A stretch of 64,000 nucleotides of DNA from Lytechinus pictus. Its lineage: Eukaryota; Echinodermata; Echinoidea; Temnopleuroida; Toxopneustidae. A model generated the notes under the pieces. It was not told the origin of the DNA, did no database searches, and saw only the letters and a program-made list of their open reading frames with translations. The stretch covers positions 75,376,420-75,440,419 of the forward strand of contig NC_087247.1 in assembly GCF_037042905.1 (NCBI RefSeq). The letters are read 5' to 3'. Made by a program: the position numbers and the translations under genes. Position 1 is the first letter of the stretch; every line of letters begins with the position of its first letter. Shown here piece by piece: positions 53,261 through 64,000 of this stretch.

Positions 53261-56200
53261 CTAGGTTCCCTTTGTCTCCCTTTTTTTCTTATTCTTTCAT
53301 TATTTGTTATCCTCTTCATACTTCGTACTCATCTTTCTCTTAAGTTTCCCCAACTCCTTTCACTTTTGATATTTTTGTTTTTATAATCTTGCATATTTGG
53401 TGTGTTTTTATTAAATGGAAATAATGTACAGTAATATTCCTACTAATATTCACCTTCTTTTAAATAAGCAAATTTTACGGATCCCTGAAACATTTAGAAA
53501 AAATTAATGTTTCATTATACTATTTTATATTTTCAAATTGACAATGATGCATTTTAATGACATCCTCTTTTGAAGAAGATTGAAGAGTATGTATGCATGA
53601 CTGATTCTAGACACTAAAGTAATTGTTTGTGTAAACTTTAAACTCTAAACTACAGAAAGTAACTGTGTGAAAAAGCAGGACATAATCTCTTGTATTTCTT
53701 AGCCTATTATAATAATTATTTTCATTTAAAGAGGGGTCAAAAGCTAAAGGAATTAAAGGGGAAAGAAAAGTAAAATTAATGGGGGGGGGGGAGAGCTTTG
53801 ACATGAAGAGATAAGAAATTTGATATTAGAAGAGAAACAGGAGCTTTAGAGGTGTTAATGCACAGCAAGTTACCAAAAGTACTAAAATAGAAACTAAGAT
53901 CTAAAACAGGGATACAGTATTTATATGTTTCTGATCTGTATCTTTGAAAAATAACACCTTAAATTTTCAATAACATATGTAAACAGAACTCACTGAATGT
54001 ATATTACTTCCTCTCATAATTTATTTCACTTCAAATATATAGTACAATGATTCTTTTGTTCTCTGTATTCCTTGTAAAAATAAATATATACACTTTTCTA
54101 CACACAAACAATATTTCTATTTACAAATATTTTCATACAACACAGCAAACAGAGGAAATGGACTTAAGTAAAACATTTTTAGTAATAATTACATGATTGA
54201 AAGATTGTTCAAAACGATAAGAAATTAATTGGACAAGGTATCAATACTATAAAATATATCATACATGTAAATGTTCTGTTAATCATCACACACATCTTAA
54301 GTTGGTAGACATGGATGCAAAATATAAAGAATTATAGATAACAGTGTTTACACAGCTTTTAAGGTACAATGCAACTGTTTACAATGGTGAATAATCATCA
54401 CAATGTTTGTATTTTATTATTCTTGTATCAATGTTGGAAAACAAACAAATGTTATAAGTCAAGATCAAAGGTTCATTGTAATGACTAACATGAAAACAAA
54501 ATAAACTTTGCATCTAATGAAAAACTCTTCGCTTCTTTTCTTGCTTTAGTGTGTACTATCATCCTAATTCAACACAGTAAATACATTTTTCTTTGTTATA
54601 AGGATAAATACACAAGCTATTCAGCTGCTGTCATAATGCAATTTGTCTTTTCAATCATATCATAAAATCAATTGCATAAAATACTAAAATGACAAAATTA
54701 TTTAGCATTCAGTGAGGAATAAACATTTTCATACAAAATACTTTCCACATATACACATACACATTCATTAAACCATTTTTTAAATAGATTTGTATAAATC
54801 AAGTATATAAGTATAAACAACAACAAAATATTTTGTGGAATATTTTCTTCTTATCTCTTGAAGAAAATTCAAATAGATTTGTAAAATCATCCATGATTTA
54901 TTTAATTTGCTAAAATAAAAACAGGCTTTGTTCAAAACAAACCAAAGAAAATATATTTATTGTACAAAGTGTTTACTAGTTTTAACATACATTTTAAAAA
55001 TATATCTTTATGACCATGTTAAATTTGCATAATTGTATTCAATTTATAGGCTGCAAGTCATGACATGGATAAAAGTGATTAGATGAAAGGCACAATAATG
55101 TCATATGTATCCACAGAAAAAAAAACCTTTTTGTTTTGTTCTCTGTTTAAATCTTGGAAGTTCGGAATATCTTCACTTGATTGAAGGATGTGTTAGTATT
55201 TCATTCATGATATTTTACATAAAAATTAATAATAGAGATATACCACATAATATAGTCAAAGTCTTCATAATGGACGGAGCTGAAATGCAGTGTTAATGAA
55301 GTCTAACCTTGGAATGTCAAATGAATACACACCATACATCACATTTAAATGATTAACTGAAGTTCACACATTCAATAAAGCTAACACACCAATACCCATT
55401 TAAATTTCTAAACAGCAATTGCATTACATAATGTTCATTATAGCAAATGCTTTTAAAATACAATAAATATAATACAAGGTGATGCCAACAACAAGTCTTG
55501 AGTTTTTTTTTTTCCATTTTTTTTTTTACATTACTAGGGTTGTATATCATGGACTCATTTGAAGCATTATTTTTTTCTTCCAAAGTTGAACATTACTCCA
55601 TTCTAAAATCATAAATGAGATGGGAATAATACTAGGTGAAAAATAAGTTACCACACAATTTTGCATAAATCTGCATAATTACTCAACATTCTATAAGTAT
55701 AGTAATTATACTATCCAAGGCAATTTATCAGACTAGAATATGGAAAGCATGCATTATTATCTTTTTATTAAAGTAAAACAGATTTCTGAGGGTCTAAGAG
55801 GGTGTTGCAAGAAAATATTTGCGATCAATTGCAAATATTCTGTTGCAATTTTACAACTGATAGATCAACGTTAATTAGAGCAAATCAGATTAAACTTCTT
55901 GTTTCAAGGAGCAGATTAGCAATCAATCACTAATTCTCAATTAACTGCAAGACATATGATTGATTTAGGGATCAAAAATAGACTTGCAATTGATCGTAAG
56001 TTTCTTGCAATGCCCCATTATAGATTTGACTTGGGTAGACTCAACTGTATGTTCACTTATCAACAATCTTTTAAAACTGATTTAAGAACTGAACCTGAAA
56101 ACTGAAATGTGAAAAAAAAAAAAATATTGGATTGAAATAAAATAAGACCCTGCCAAACCTCCTTTGAAAGACAAATCCTTATAATATATCTCAATAAAGG

Positions 56201-56330
56201 CAGAAGTTATAGGATATAAAATATATACTTTGGTGTGCGAACCTGTTTATGGTGTCAAACTAGAGTGACACAAAGAGACAATACAATACAAATTTGTTGA
56301 ATCAAAGAATTTTCAAATATTAGAGGTTCG
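53261..56330. other. Intergenic space between converging genes
   Basis: AT-rich, without credible coding sequence or complete mobile element. Part may be 3' UTR of either neighbour. Confidence 0.45.
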
Positions 56331-56345
56331 AAGGATTCAGTCACA

Positions 56346-56351
56346 TTTATT
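56346..56351 (-). terminator. Polyadenylation signal AATAAA
   Basis: AATAAA on the minus strand, 32 nt beyond the stop at 56383, would give the unidentified gene a very short 3' UTR. Confidence 0.5.
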
Positions 56352-56382
56352 GAAGAAATGAAATTCAAAGTGTTTGATATTT

Positions 56383-58659
56383 TTAGACTTTATATTTAGT
56401 ATTGATGTTGTGTTGTTGTTCTATGGCCTGTAGCTGCATGATAGTCTCATGTCTATCAGGTGTCAGATCTGTCATAAGCTGCTCAGCGATACGATTACGT
56501 AACCTTGTCCCAACCTGTAATTATAAAGAACAATTATTGAGTAAAAGGAGAATCTAATTCACTCAATAATGATAGAGAATTAACAGATTTGGGGCACTGT
56601 ATTAAAATATCAAGTAACATGAAAATAAAGAACATGAAATAAGAGCTTAAATCGTTAAAAATTACAATGTTATTTCAACGTCTTACAATGTTATTTCAAA
56701 GTCTAATGGACATTCCACATTGAAGATGGCCTTAATAAGTGATAAAGTAGACCTTATTGTATTTGGAATATTTGGAGCTTACAAACAAATTGATTCTGCC
56801 TTGTAAAGTGAGCTGCGGATAGAGATGGCCCAGAAGACAAATAAAGTTGTCTTTGTAGACAGGTAAAATATGATGCAAAGAATCACATGAAATATGACCT
56901 CTGGAGACAGGAAGTCCATAATGAAGGTCTGATCATAATTCACTTGTCTATTTTGTTTCTTTTGTCACTAAAGATATTAGGTTATTCCCCTCAAAACATA
57001 ATATCTAATAATCTAGAAAGTGTATAAAGTGCCTGTATCCTAATGCACAAAATACCTATACCATCACCCATGGTAATTACTATATAGTATAGATATTTAT
57101 TGTTTGAGAACCGATATTGCCATTAATGAAGCATGATTCTCTTTGTATGGCACTTGGTCTCTCATCAACTCCCAATTTACTACCCCCATTCCAGTAGAAT
57201 ATTAATACAAGAATCGGTTTGCATGCATGTCTTGTGAACGTCATCTTCAAGTGAAAGTTTGCCCTGACAAAAAAGGTATGGTAAAAATAGCAGAAAACTA
57301 TTTAAAGGAGAATGAAACCTTTGGAACAAGATAGCTTGTGTGAAAACAGAAAAATCAAAGAAAAAGATCAATGAAAGTTTGAGAAAAATCAGACAAATAA
57401 TGAGAAAGTTTTGAGCTTTTGAATATTGCGATCACTAATGCTATGGAGATCCTCAAATTGGCAATGCGACAAAGATGTGTGATGTCACTTGTGAACAACT
57501 CTCCCCATTACTTTAGTATGTATTTCACTTAAATTACATCTTTTATTACATCTATCAGAAAATCATGTGTTCTTTCTATAGGAGGGCGTGTACTAACGAT
57601 TTTTAAAGAATACATCATGAATGAAGAGTTTGTATCACCATAAGAAAAAGCAAAAAGAGACATTTTGGGGGTATTTCATAGTCCATCAAAGGGAAAGTTG
57701 TTCACATGTGACATCACACATCCTTGTCGCATTGCCAATGTGAGGATCTCCATAGCATTAGTGATTGCAATATTCAAATGCTCATAACTTTCTCATTATT
57801 TGTCTCATTTTTCTCAAACTTTCTTTATTCTTATTCTTTGATTTTTCTTTTTCGACACAAGCCTACTTGTTCCAAAGTTTTAATTCCCCTTTAAAAATAT
57901 TGGTGAAGGTTTGAGGAAAATCCATCAAAGTTTATCAAAGTTATTAGAAATTTGATTTTTTATTAAATTTGTGATGTCATATGCAAGCAGCTTTCCAACA
58001 TATGTAGTACAAAGTCAAATCAAATGTCATTTTTTTCCAAATTTTTTTTTTTTTTTTTCATTGTAACTTCAGTATATCAACAGACAAATCATTTGAAACC
58101 AGCTCCTGAAAAGAAACAAAAATTTAGTTACCACAAACCATTAAAAAATTGAAAATTATCTATTTCATATTAAATAGCATAGGGCAGCTGCTCATAAATG
58201 ATGTCACAAATCAATTCTAATAATTTTCTTAATCTCTGATGGATTTAAAAAAAAAACTTTCATCAGTATTTTTTTAATCATACTTTTTTGCATTTTTACA
58301 ACAAGCTTCTTGTCAGGGTAGAACTTCCCCTTTAGTGAATAATTCCTTGAATACAAAATGAATTACTGATTTAATGAGACTTACAGTTTTAGGTCTTTGT
58401 GTCATACGATCTCTCTCATTATTAGGCTGGTAAGGATCAGGAGTAATAGATCTATAGTTAGGAGGAAAGGAAGTTAACCCTCCAGCAGTAGTAGTGGTAG
58501 AGGGTGCTGGTGTCACGGTGTTTCGACTCTTTGACTGGCGCTCCGAACCGTTACCAGATGACTTAGATCTCATAGCTGGTCAAAAATAAAATGGGATAAT
58601 CGAAAATCAATCAAATGTTTTGACAGATGACTATAATCTGTACCTGCACCACTGTCTTT
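56383..58659 (-). CDS. Unidentified gene, 3' end (Ser/Thr-rich, basic C-terminus)
   Basis: I do not recognise this gene. Minus-strand exons: 58644-58659 (16-nt candidate microexon), 58385-58575 and 56383-56514. The last two join in phase 0 to give a Ser/Thr/Pro-rich segment (GNGSERQSKSRNTV, SITPDPYQPNNERDRMTQRP) followed by a helical, charged end (VGTRLRNRIAEQLMTDLTPD, then RHETIMQLQAIEQQHN and NTKYKV). The microexon AAAGACAGTGGTGCAG has good acceptor and donor and adds KDSGAA in frame, so the ATG at 58573 need not be the start; otherwise this is a complete 105-residue protein. The final YKV could be a class II PDZ ligand. AATAAA lies 32 nt after the stop (TTTATT at 56346 on the plus strand). 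More 5' exons probably lie to the right, perhaps outside the window. Confidence 0.55.
57306..57890. mobile_element. TTAA-flanked MITE, second family, 585 bp
   Basis: AGGAGAATGAAACCTTTGGA and the inverted TTCCAAAGTTTTAATTCCCCT are flanked by TTAA (57302-57305 and 57891-57894). Long internal inverted similarity includes ATGGAGATCCTCA and GATGTGTGATGTCAC. It lies in the intron of the unidentified gene. Confidence 0.85.
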
Positions 58660-59650
58660 CTAAAATAAAATATCAAAGGATAACTGTAAAAAAAAAAAAT
58701 CTTTCATTGGGAGGATCATGGAAGAAACCATTTGTATCCTCTATCCTTAAATGGTAGATGTTACATACTTATCAATACAATGATCACAGTCCATGATTTC
58801 ATATCAATTTGGTATTATCAAATAAAGGGAATGTCAAATACAATTTCAATTACACATGCTATATCATTTAAGTCTAGAGTAATGTAAAATCATGTGCGAT
58901 TATTCAAACATGTGTCAACATTTATGGTAGTCCTTAGACAGACTGTTGGCTATATATTATTTATAGAACTGAAAATCAATATTGCAGGTTTGATAGAATG
59001 TTCAATGTAATACTTGAAGTGGATACATTTTCATGATATCTAGGTCTGGAGGAGTCAATCCAATTTACATCCCCAATAAAAAAAAAGAAAAAAAAAAGTA
59101 GATAAAAAAATAAACAGCAGTAGTCAATATAAAAATGATAAATCTGAGATATCATTTACCAGATAACTACTTTATAATCAATCAATTCATATCATATCAC
59201 ATGGTTGAGAATTTTCCTGTACTAGCACAAGAAATTAATGAATAAAAGGTTACTATAAAGTTATGAAGTGACAGATTTATAATGATGGGTAAATCAAAAT
59301 TAAATAACAACAAACTATGTCTCACAATATTAGTGATTTAGGAATTTTGCATGATATTACAAATATATTGGTTAGAACTATGTGGTACTAGTATACATTG
59401 TGATGGAAAGTGTTTAGGTTATATTTAGCAATATATAGTGTTAGCAGATAGAATGCATATGGTATGATCAATAAATTATATTTTCATGGGAGGTCATAAT
59501 TACACATCACTGATGGGGGCACAAAGCTATTCAGTAGAGCCTTCAACAATACTGCATCTGGTGAAAAGTTTCTGCTTGAATTGGTTTATGTGTTTGCCTA
59601 TTTTGGAGGTCTGTCAGTTCTGAGCAATTTAGATAGGATACTGAAAATTT

Positions 59651-60205
59651 CCATCCATCCATCCATCCATCCTCCCATCCATCTATCCATCCATCCTCCC
59701 ATCCATCTATCCATCCTCCCATCCATCTATCCATCCATCCATCATCCATCCATCCATCCATCCTTCCATCCATCCATCCTCCCATCCATCCATCCATCCA
59801 TCCATCTATCCATCCGTCCATCCATCCATCCATCCTCCCATCCATCTATCTATCCATCCGTCCATCCATCCATCCATCCTCCCATCCATCTATCTATCCA
59901 TCCGTCCATCCATCCATCCATCCATCCATCCATCCTCCCATCCATCCATCCATCCATCCTCCCATCCATCTATCTATCTATCTATCCATCCATCCATCCA
60001 TCCTCCCATCCATCTATCCATCCATCCATCCATCCATCCATCCATCCATCCATCCATCCATCCATCCATCCTCCCATCCATCTATCCATCCATCCATCCT
60101 CCCATCCATCTATCCATCCATCCATCCATCCTCCCATCCATCCATCCATCCATCCATCCATCCATCCATCCATCCATCCATCCATCCATCCTCCCATCCA
60201 TCCAT

Positions 60206-60239
<34 letters not shown>

Positions 60240-60265
60240 TCCCATCTATCTATCCATCCATCCAT

Positions 60266-60300
<35 letters not shown>

Positions 60301-61215
60301 CCATCCATCCTCCCATCCATCTATCTATCCATCCGTCCATCCATCCATCCATCCTCCCATCCATCTATCTATCCATCCGTCCATCCATCCATCCATCCAT
60401 CCATCCTCCCATCCATCCATCCATCCATCCTCCCATCCATCTATCCATCCATCTATCCTCCCATCCATCTATCTATCTATCCATCCATCCATCCATCCAT
60501 CCTCCCATCCATCTATCCATCCATCTATCCTCCCATCCATCTATCCATCCATCCATCCATCCATCCATCCATCCATCCATCCATCCATCCATCCATCCAT
60601 CCATCCTCCCATCCATCTATCCATCCATCCATCCATCCTCCCATCCATCTATCTATCTATCCATCCATCCATCATCCATCCATCCATCCATCCTTCCATC
60701 CATCCATCCTCCCATCCATCCATCCATCCATCCATCTATCCATCCGTCCATCCATCCATCCATCCTCCCATCCATCTATCTATCCATCCGTCCATCCATC
60801 CATCCATCCATCCTCCCATCCATCTATCTATCCATCTATCTATCCATCCGTCCATCCATCCATCCATCCATCCATCCATCCATCCTCCCATCCATCTATC
60901 TATCCATCCGTCCATCCATCCATCCATCCATCCATCCTCCCATCCATCTATCTATCCATCCATCCACCCTCCCATCCATCTATCTATCTATCTATCTATC
61001 CATCCATCCATCCATCCATCCATCCTCCCATCCATCTATCCATCCATCTATCCTCCCATCCATCTATCTATCTATCCATCCATCCATCCTCCCATCCATC
61101 TATCTATCTATCCATCCATCCATCCATCCTCCCATCCATCTATCTATCCATCCATCCATCCATCCATCCATCCATCCATCCATCCATCCATCCATCCATC
61201 CATCCATCCATCCAT

Positions 61216-61251
<36 letters not shown>

Positions 61252-61266
61252 CCTCCCATCCATCCA
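59651..61266. repeat. (CCAT)n satellite, 1.6 kb
   Basis: Almost pure ATCC/CCAT tetranucleotides with regular variants (CCTCCCATCCATC, TATC, CGTCC, CATCATCC) that form longer higher-order blocks. The 570-codon Ile-His-Pro-Ser frame across it arises because 12 bp is a multiple of three; it is not a gene. Confidence 0.98.
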
Positions 61267-61269
61267 AAG

Positions 61270-62480
61270 ACAAGAAAGTGGACAAATCTGTGATAAATCT
61301 TCAAATTTCCCTTAGTATTTGCTTTGCTTTGCAATGAAAGCACAGTCTTTGATACTTTGGTTATACAGAATAACTGTGTCTAAGGTGAATAGATGATTTA
61401 AATTTGTGTTGAGTGAAAGGAAACTTGACACTTGTTTCAACATGATTAATACAGCTATCATAGATTTTCTAATATATGTTTGATTTATCTCAAATAAAAT
61501 CAAACAGAAAATATAACTTTCATATATCTTGGCTCAATATCAAGATATACTACACCAACGAAGATGATGATGATTTCTAATCAATAAAAGCAATGTGATA
61601 TGGTGTTAAAATATTCTATTTAGAGTTAAAATGGGTCAGCATTAATTTTTTTCTAGATTAAAATCTATCAATATTTTATTAGCAGGGTCAGCGTGACTGC
61701 ATCTCATGGAAATTCAGTTCTGTAAAAAAAATTTATTACTACGTATGTATAAAAAGAATGGAACTGCAATTCATAAAAGCAATTCTCATTTTCAATGCAG
61801 TGGTGACAATAAAATCAAAGAGCAATCACTAAAAGAGAATGCACACTCCGCAACTAAGTTGTCAATCGCTCAAGATGACTGAATATAGGTGTTTGAACTT
61901 ATGATGATAGCAATTAAAAGACCAAATGGTGAAATACCAAAATACACAGCATAATTTGAAATGAAACAATAATTTATAGGCAAATCAAGAAATTCTTTTG
62001 AAACAATAAATCCCCAATTTCACTTATTTTGCATTCAAAGTACACCAATGGAATCAAATCCTTGTAATGAACAGAAGCTGCAATCTCCAAAGCAAATTCT
62101 TTTTCTTCAAGTAGGTTCAAGAGTAAATGACACATTGCACAACAAATCGAAATTTCTTTCCCTTTGTAATTAACCAACAAAAAGAAAAACACAAGTTTAC
62201 AAGTGGGAGGGAAAGGGGGTGGGGGGAATAAATTTCATGACCACTATAATTCCAATACTGTACATCTTTTGAATCAATTACAGTGAATTCATTCCATCCA
62301 CTACAAGACTTTCAAACCATTCTACCTTTAACGATCTGTACTGGAGTGCCTTGAATGGAATCTTTATAGACTAACATAATAAAATATAAAAAGAGAAAGT
62401 AGATTACAAAAAACATTAATTTGATTCTTCAACAAGTGGAATGCCTCTGGCGGTCTCAACTGCATCACACGATTCAATAT
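61270..62480. other. Non-coding region, no feature seen
   Basis: AT-rich sequence with only short unsupported open frames. It may be intron of the unidentified minus-strand gene if that gene extends to the right. Confidence 0.45.
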
Positions 62481-62499
62481 AGCAGCAGTACTGACTTTG

Positions 62500-63010
62500 A
62501 AAACTACTATAACATAATTATTCACAAAAAACACAATTCATATAATGATACAATACTATGTTCATTGACGATAATTGACATTTGACCTTGATCATGCGAC
62601 CTACATGTAAGACTTGTCAGTGATACTTGATTACCCCTATATCCACATTTTATAAAGTATATCTATAAACATTGAAAGTTATGACAGCAATATAATAAAA
62701 TCATCCAAAATGGCCAAAGTTCATTGACCTTAAATGACTTTGACTTTGGTCATGTGACCTGAATTTCGCATGAGATGGTCAGTGATACATGATTACTCTT
62801 ATGTCCAAGTTTTATGAACTAGATCCGTACACGTTCAGAGTTATGATGGTTATTCAACAATTTCCCCCACCCCCAACATGGCCAAAGTTCATTGGCCTTA
62901 AATTACCTTTGACCTTAGTCATGTGACCTGAAACTCGCACAGGTTGTTCCGTGATTGTTGATTATTTCATGTCCAAATTTTATGAATCAGATCAGTAGTT
63001 ATAGGTGAGA
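62500..63010 (-). repeat. Reverse copy of the GTCTCACCT/DR1 repeat family
   Basis: On the minus strand it reads GTCTCACCTATAAC, then units with CATGACCAAAGTC, GGTCAATGAACTTTGGCC and ATAAGAGTAATCATGTATC. It is the same family as 12.6-13.4 kb. Confidence 0.78.
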
Positions 63011-63020
63011 CCTCATCCTA

Positions 63021-63330
63021 TTTGACCTTTGACCCATGACCTTTGACCGCATGACCCGGTCAGCCTTTGACCTTTGACCCATGACCTTTGACCGCATGAC
63101 CCGGTCAGCTTTTGACCTTTAGCCCGGTCAGCCTTTGACCGGTCACCCATGCCCTTTGACCACATGACCTCATACCAACTTGACCTTTGACCTTTAGCCT
63201 GGTCAGCCATGACCTTTAGTCCGGTCAGCCTTTGACCTTTAGTCCAGTCAGCCATGACATTTGACCCATGACCTTTGGTCCAGTCAACCTTTGACCTTTA
63301 GCCCGGGCATCCTTTGACCACACGACCCCA
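63021..63330. repeat. TGACCTTTGACC-rich tandem block
   Basis: Perfect TGACCTTTGACC words start at 63023, 63037, 63068, 63082 and 63181, with many variants (TGACCTTTAGCCCGGTCAGC). This sequence is the reverse of a DR1 nuclear-receptor element (GGTCAAAGGTCA). Confidence 0.85.
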
Positions 63331-63344
63331 TGTCACCATGAAAT

Positions 63345-64000
63345 GGTATTACGACGCAGTTATGCAACCACCGTGATGCCATAGAATTACCCTTATCGCA
63401 CCGTCGGTATTGCACCACCGTTGCGTCATCGCCGCGTATAGGTGATTTTCGGTCGACCTTATCACACGATTGCAGCGACGTTGCACGGGTATTTTTAGCA
63501 TATGATACGATGCACAAAAAGACATTTATACATGCAGTTTCTTATTTAAAAAAGCGATCATTCTCCGCCTACCGGCGGATGTCAAGCGCCTCGCATGATG
63601 TCACCAGCTACGCAAGCACCGTGATGTCATATCCCAGGGAATTACCCTTTACCCGGTATGCAACCACCGTGATGTCATCCCAGGGAATTACCCTTAATGC
63701 ACCATCGGTATTGCACCACCGTTGCGTCATTGCCGCATATGGATGACTTCCGGTCGACCATATCACACGATGCAGCGACGTTGCACGGGTATTTTTAGCA
63801 TATGATACGATGCACACAAAAAAAAACATTTATACATGCAGTTTCTTATTTGAAAAGCGATCTTTCTCCGCCTACCGGCGGATATGTCAAGTGCCGCGCA
63901 TGACGTCACCATAAAATGGTGTTAGCGACGCAACCACCGTGATGTCATCCCAGGGAATTACCCTTTACCCGGTATTGCACCACCGTGGCGCAATCGTCAC
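63345..64000. repeat. About 300-bp tandem repeat, cut by window edge
   Basis: GCAGCGACGTTGCACGGG at 63472 and 63771 is 299 bp apart. CTCCGCCTACCGGCGGA recurs about 303 bp apart (63564 and 63867), and GCAACCACCGTGATG occurs three times. The array continues past 64000. Units are GC-richer than the surroundings and rich in GTGATGTCATCCCAGGG. Confidence 0.9.

Noticed and set aside
59581..61293. Open frame of 570 codons, Ile-His-Pro-Ser repeats
   Set aside because: It is the translation of a CCAT satellite; the opposite strand is equally open (Trp-Met-Asp-Gly). No gene signal.

Overview
The window is animal nuclear DNA: intron-rich genes with GT-AG introns, very repeat-dense, with tRNA-derived SINEs, hundreds of bases of tetranucleotide satellite, and many non-autonomous DNA transposons. 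Several repeat families look like those I associate with sea urchins: the TTAA-flanked GGACAAGTCCACCCC elements, the CAAGGTCAAAGGTCA blocks, and the SINE with a GAATGGGTACCC body. An echinoid echinoderm is my best guess. It is an inference, not a database result.

Layout. (1) 1-17336, + strand: the 3' two thirds of a copine gene (CPNE5/8/9 type). Eleven exons join in frame to 416 residues, from the end of the first C2 domain to the stop; the 5' end lies outside the window. A long 3' flank follows. (2) 17.3-31.4 kb: the space between two converging genes, filled with foldback elements, a PIF/Harbinger-like MITE, nested mariner-like and SINE insertions, and other MITEs. (3) 31403-39592, - strand: a complete three-exon ALG10 gene (470 residues), whose 5.7-kb first intron is packed with inverted repeats and promoter-like fragments. 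(4) 39.6-51.0 kb: a GATA satellite, hAT-like elements and palindromic MITEs. (5) 51085-53260, + strand: a three-exon gene for a small secreted, probably GPI-anchored protein with two prepeptidase-C-terminal-like beta-sandwich domains and no enzyme domain. (6) 56383-58659, - strand: the 3' end of a gene I cannot name, including a 16-nt candidate microexon. (7) 58.7-64 kb: a 1.6-kb CCAT satellite, a block rich in nuclear-receptor DR1 motifs, and a 300-bp tandem repeat cut by the window edge.

The most unusual feature is in the copine gene. The last 90 nt of the exon encoding part of the second C2 domain, with its splice donor and 41 bp of intron, is repeated 14 more times at an exact 131-bp period (3990-5913). 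All 15 copies keep an open reading frame without indels. Each extra copy is preceded by an AG and has the same phase at both ends, so it could in principle be spliced in as a 30-residue cassette carrying a calcium-binding loop.

The genes do not form an evident functional unit: a calcium-dependent membrane-binding protein, an ER glucosyltransferase, a secreted surface protein and an unknown. What unites the window is heavy, nested non-autonomous transposon activity, with several insertions datable by target-site duplications or by an intact sister arm.
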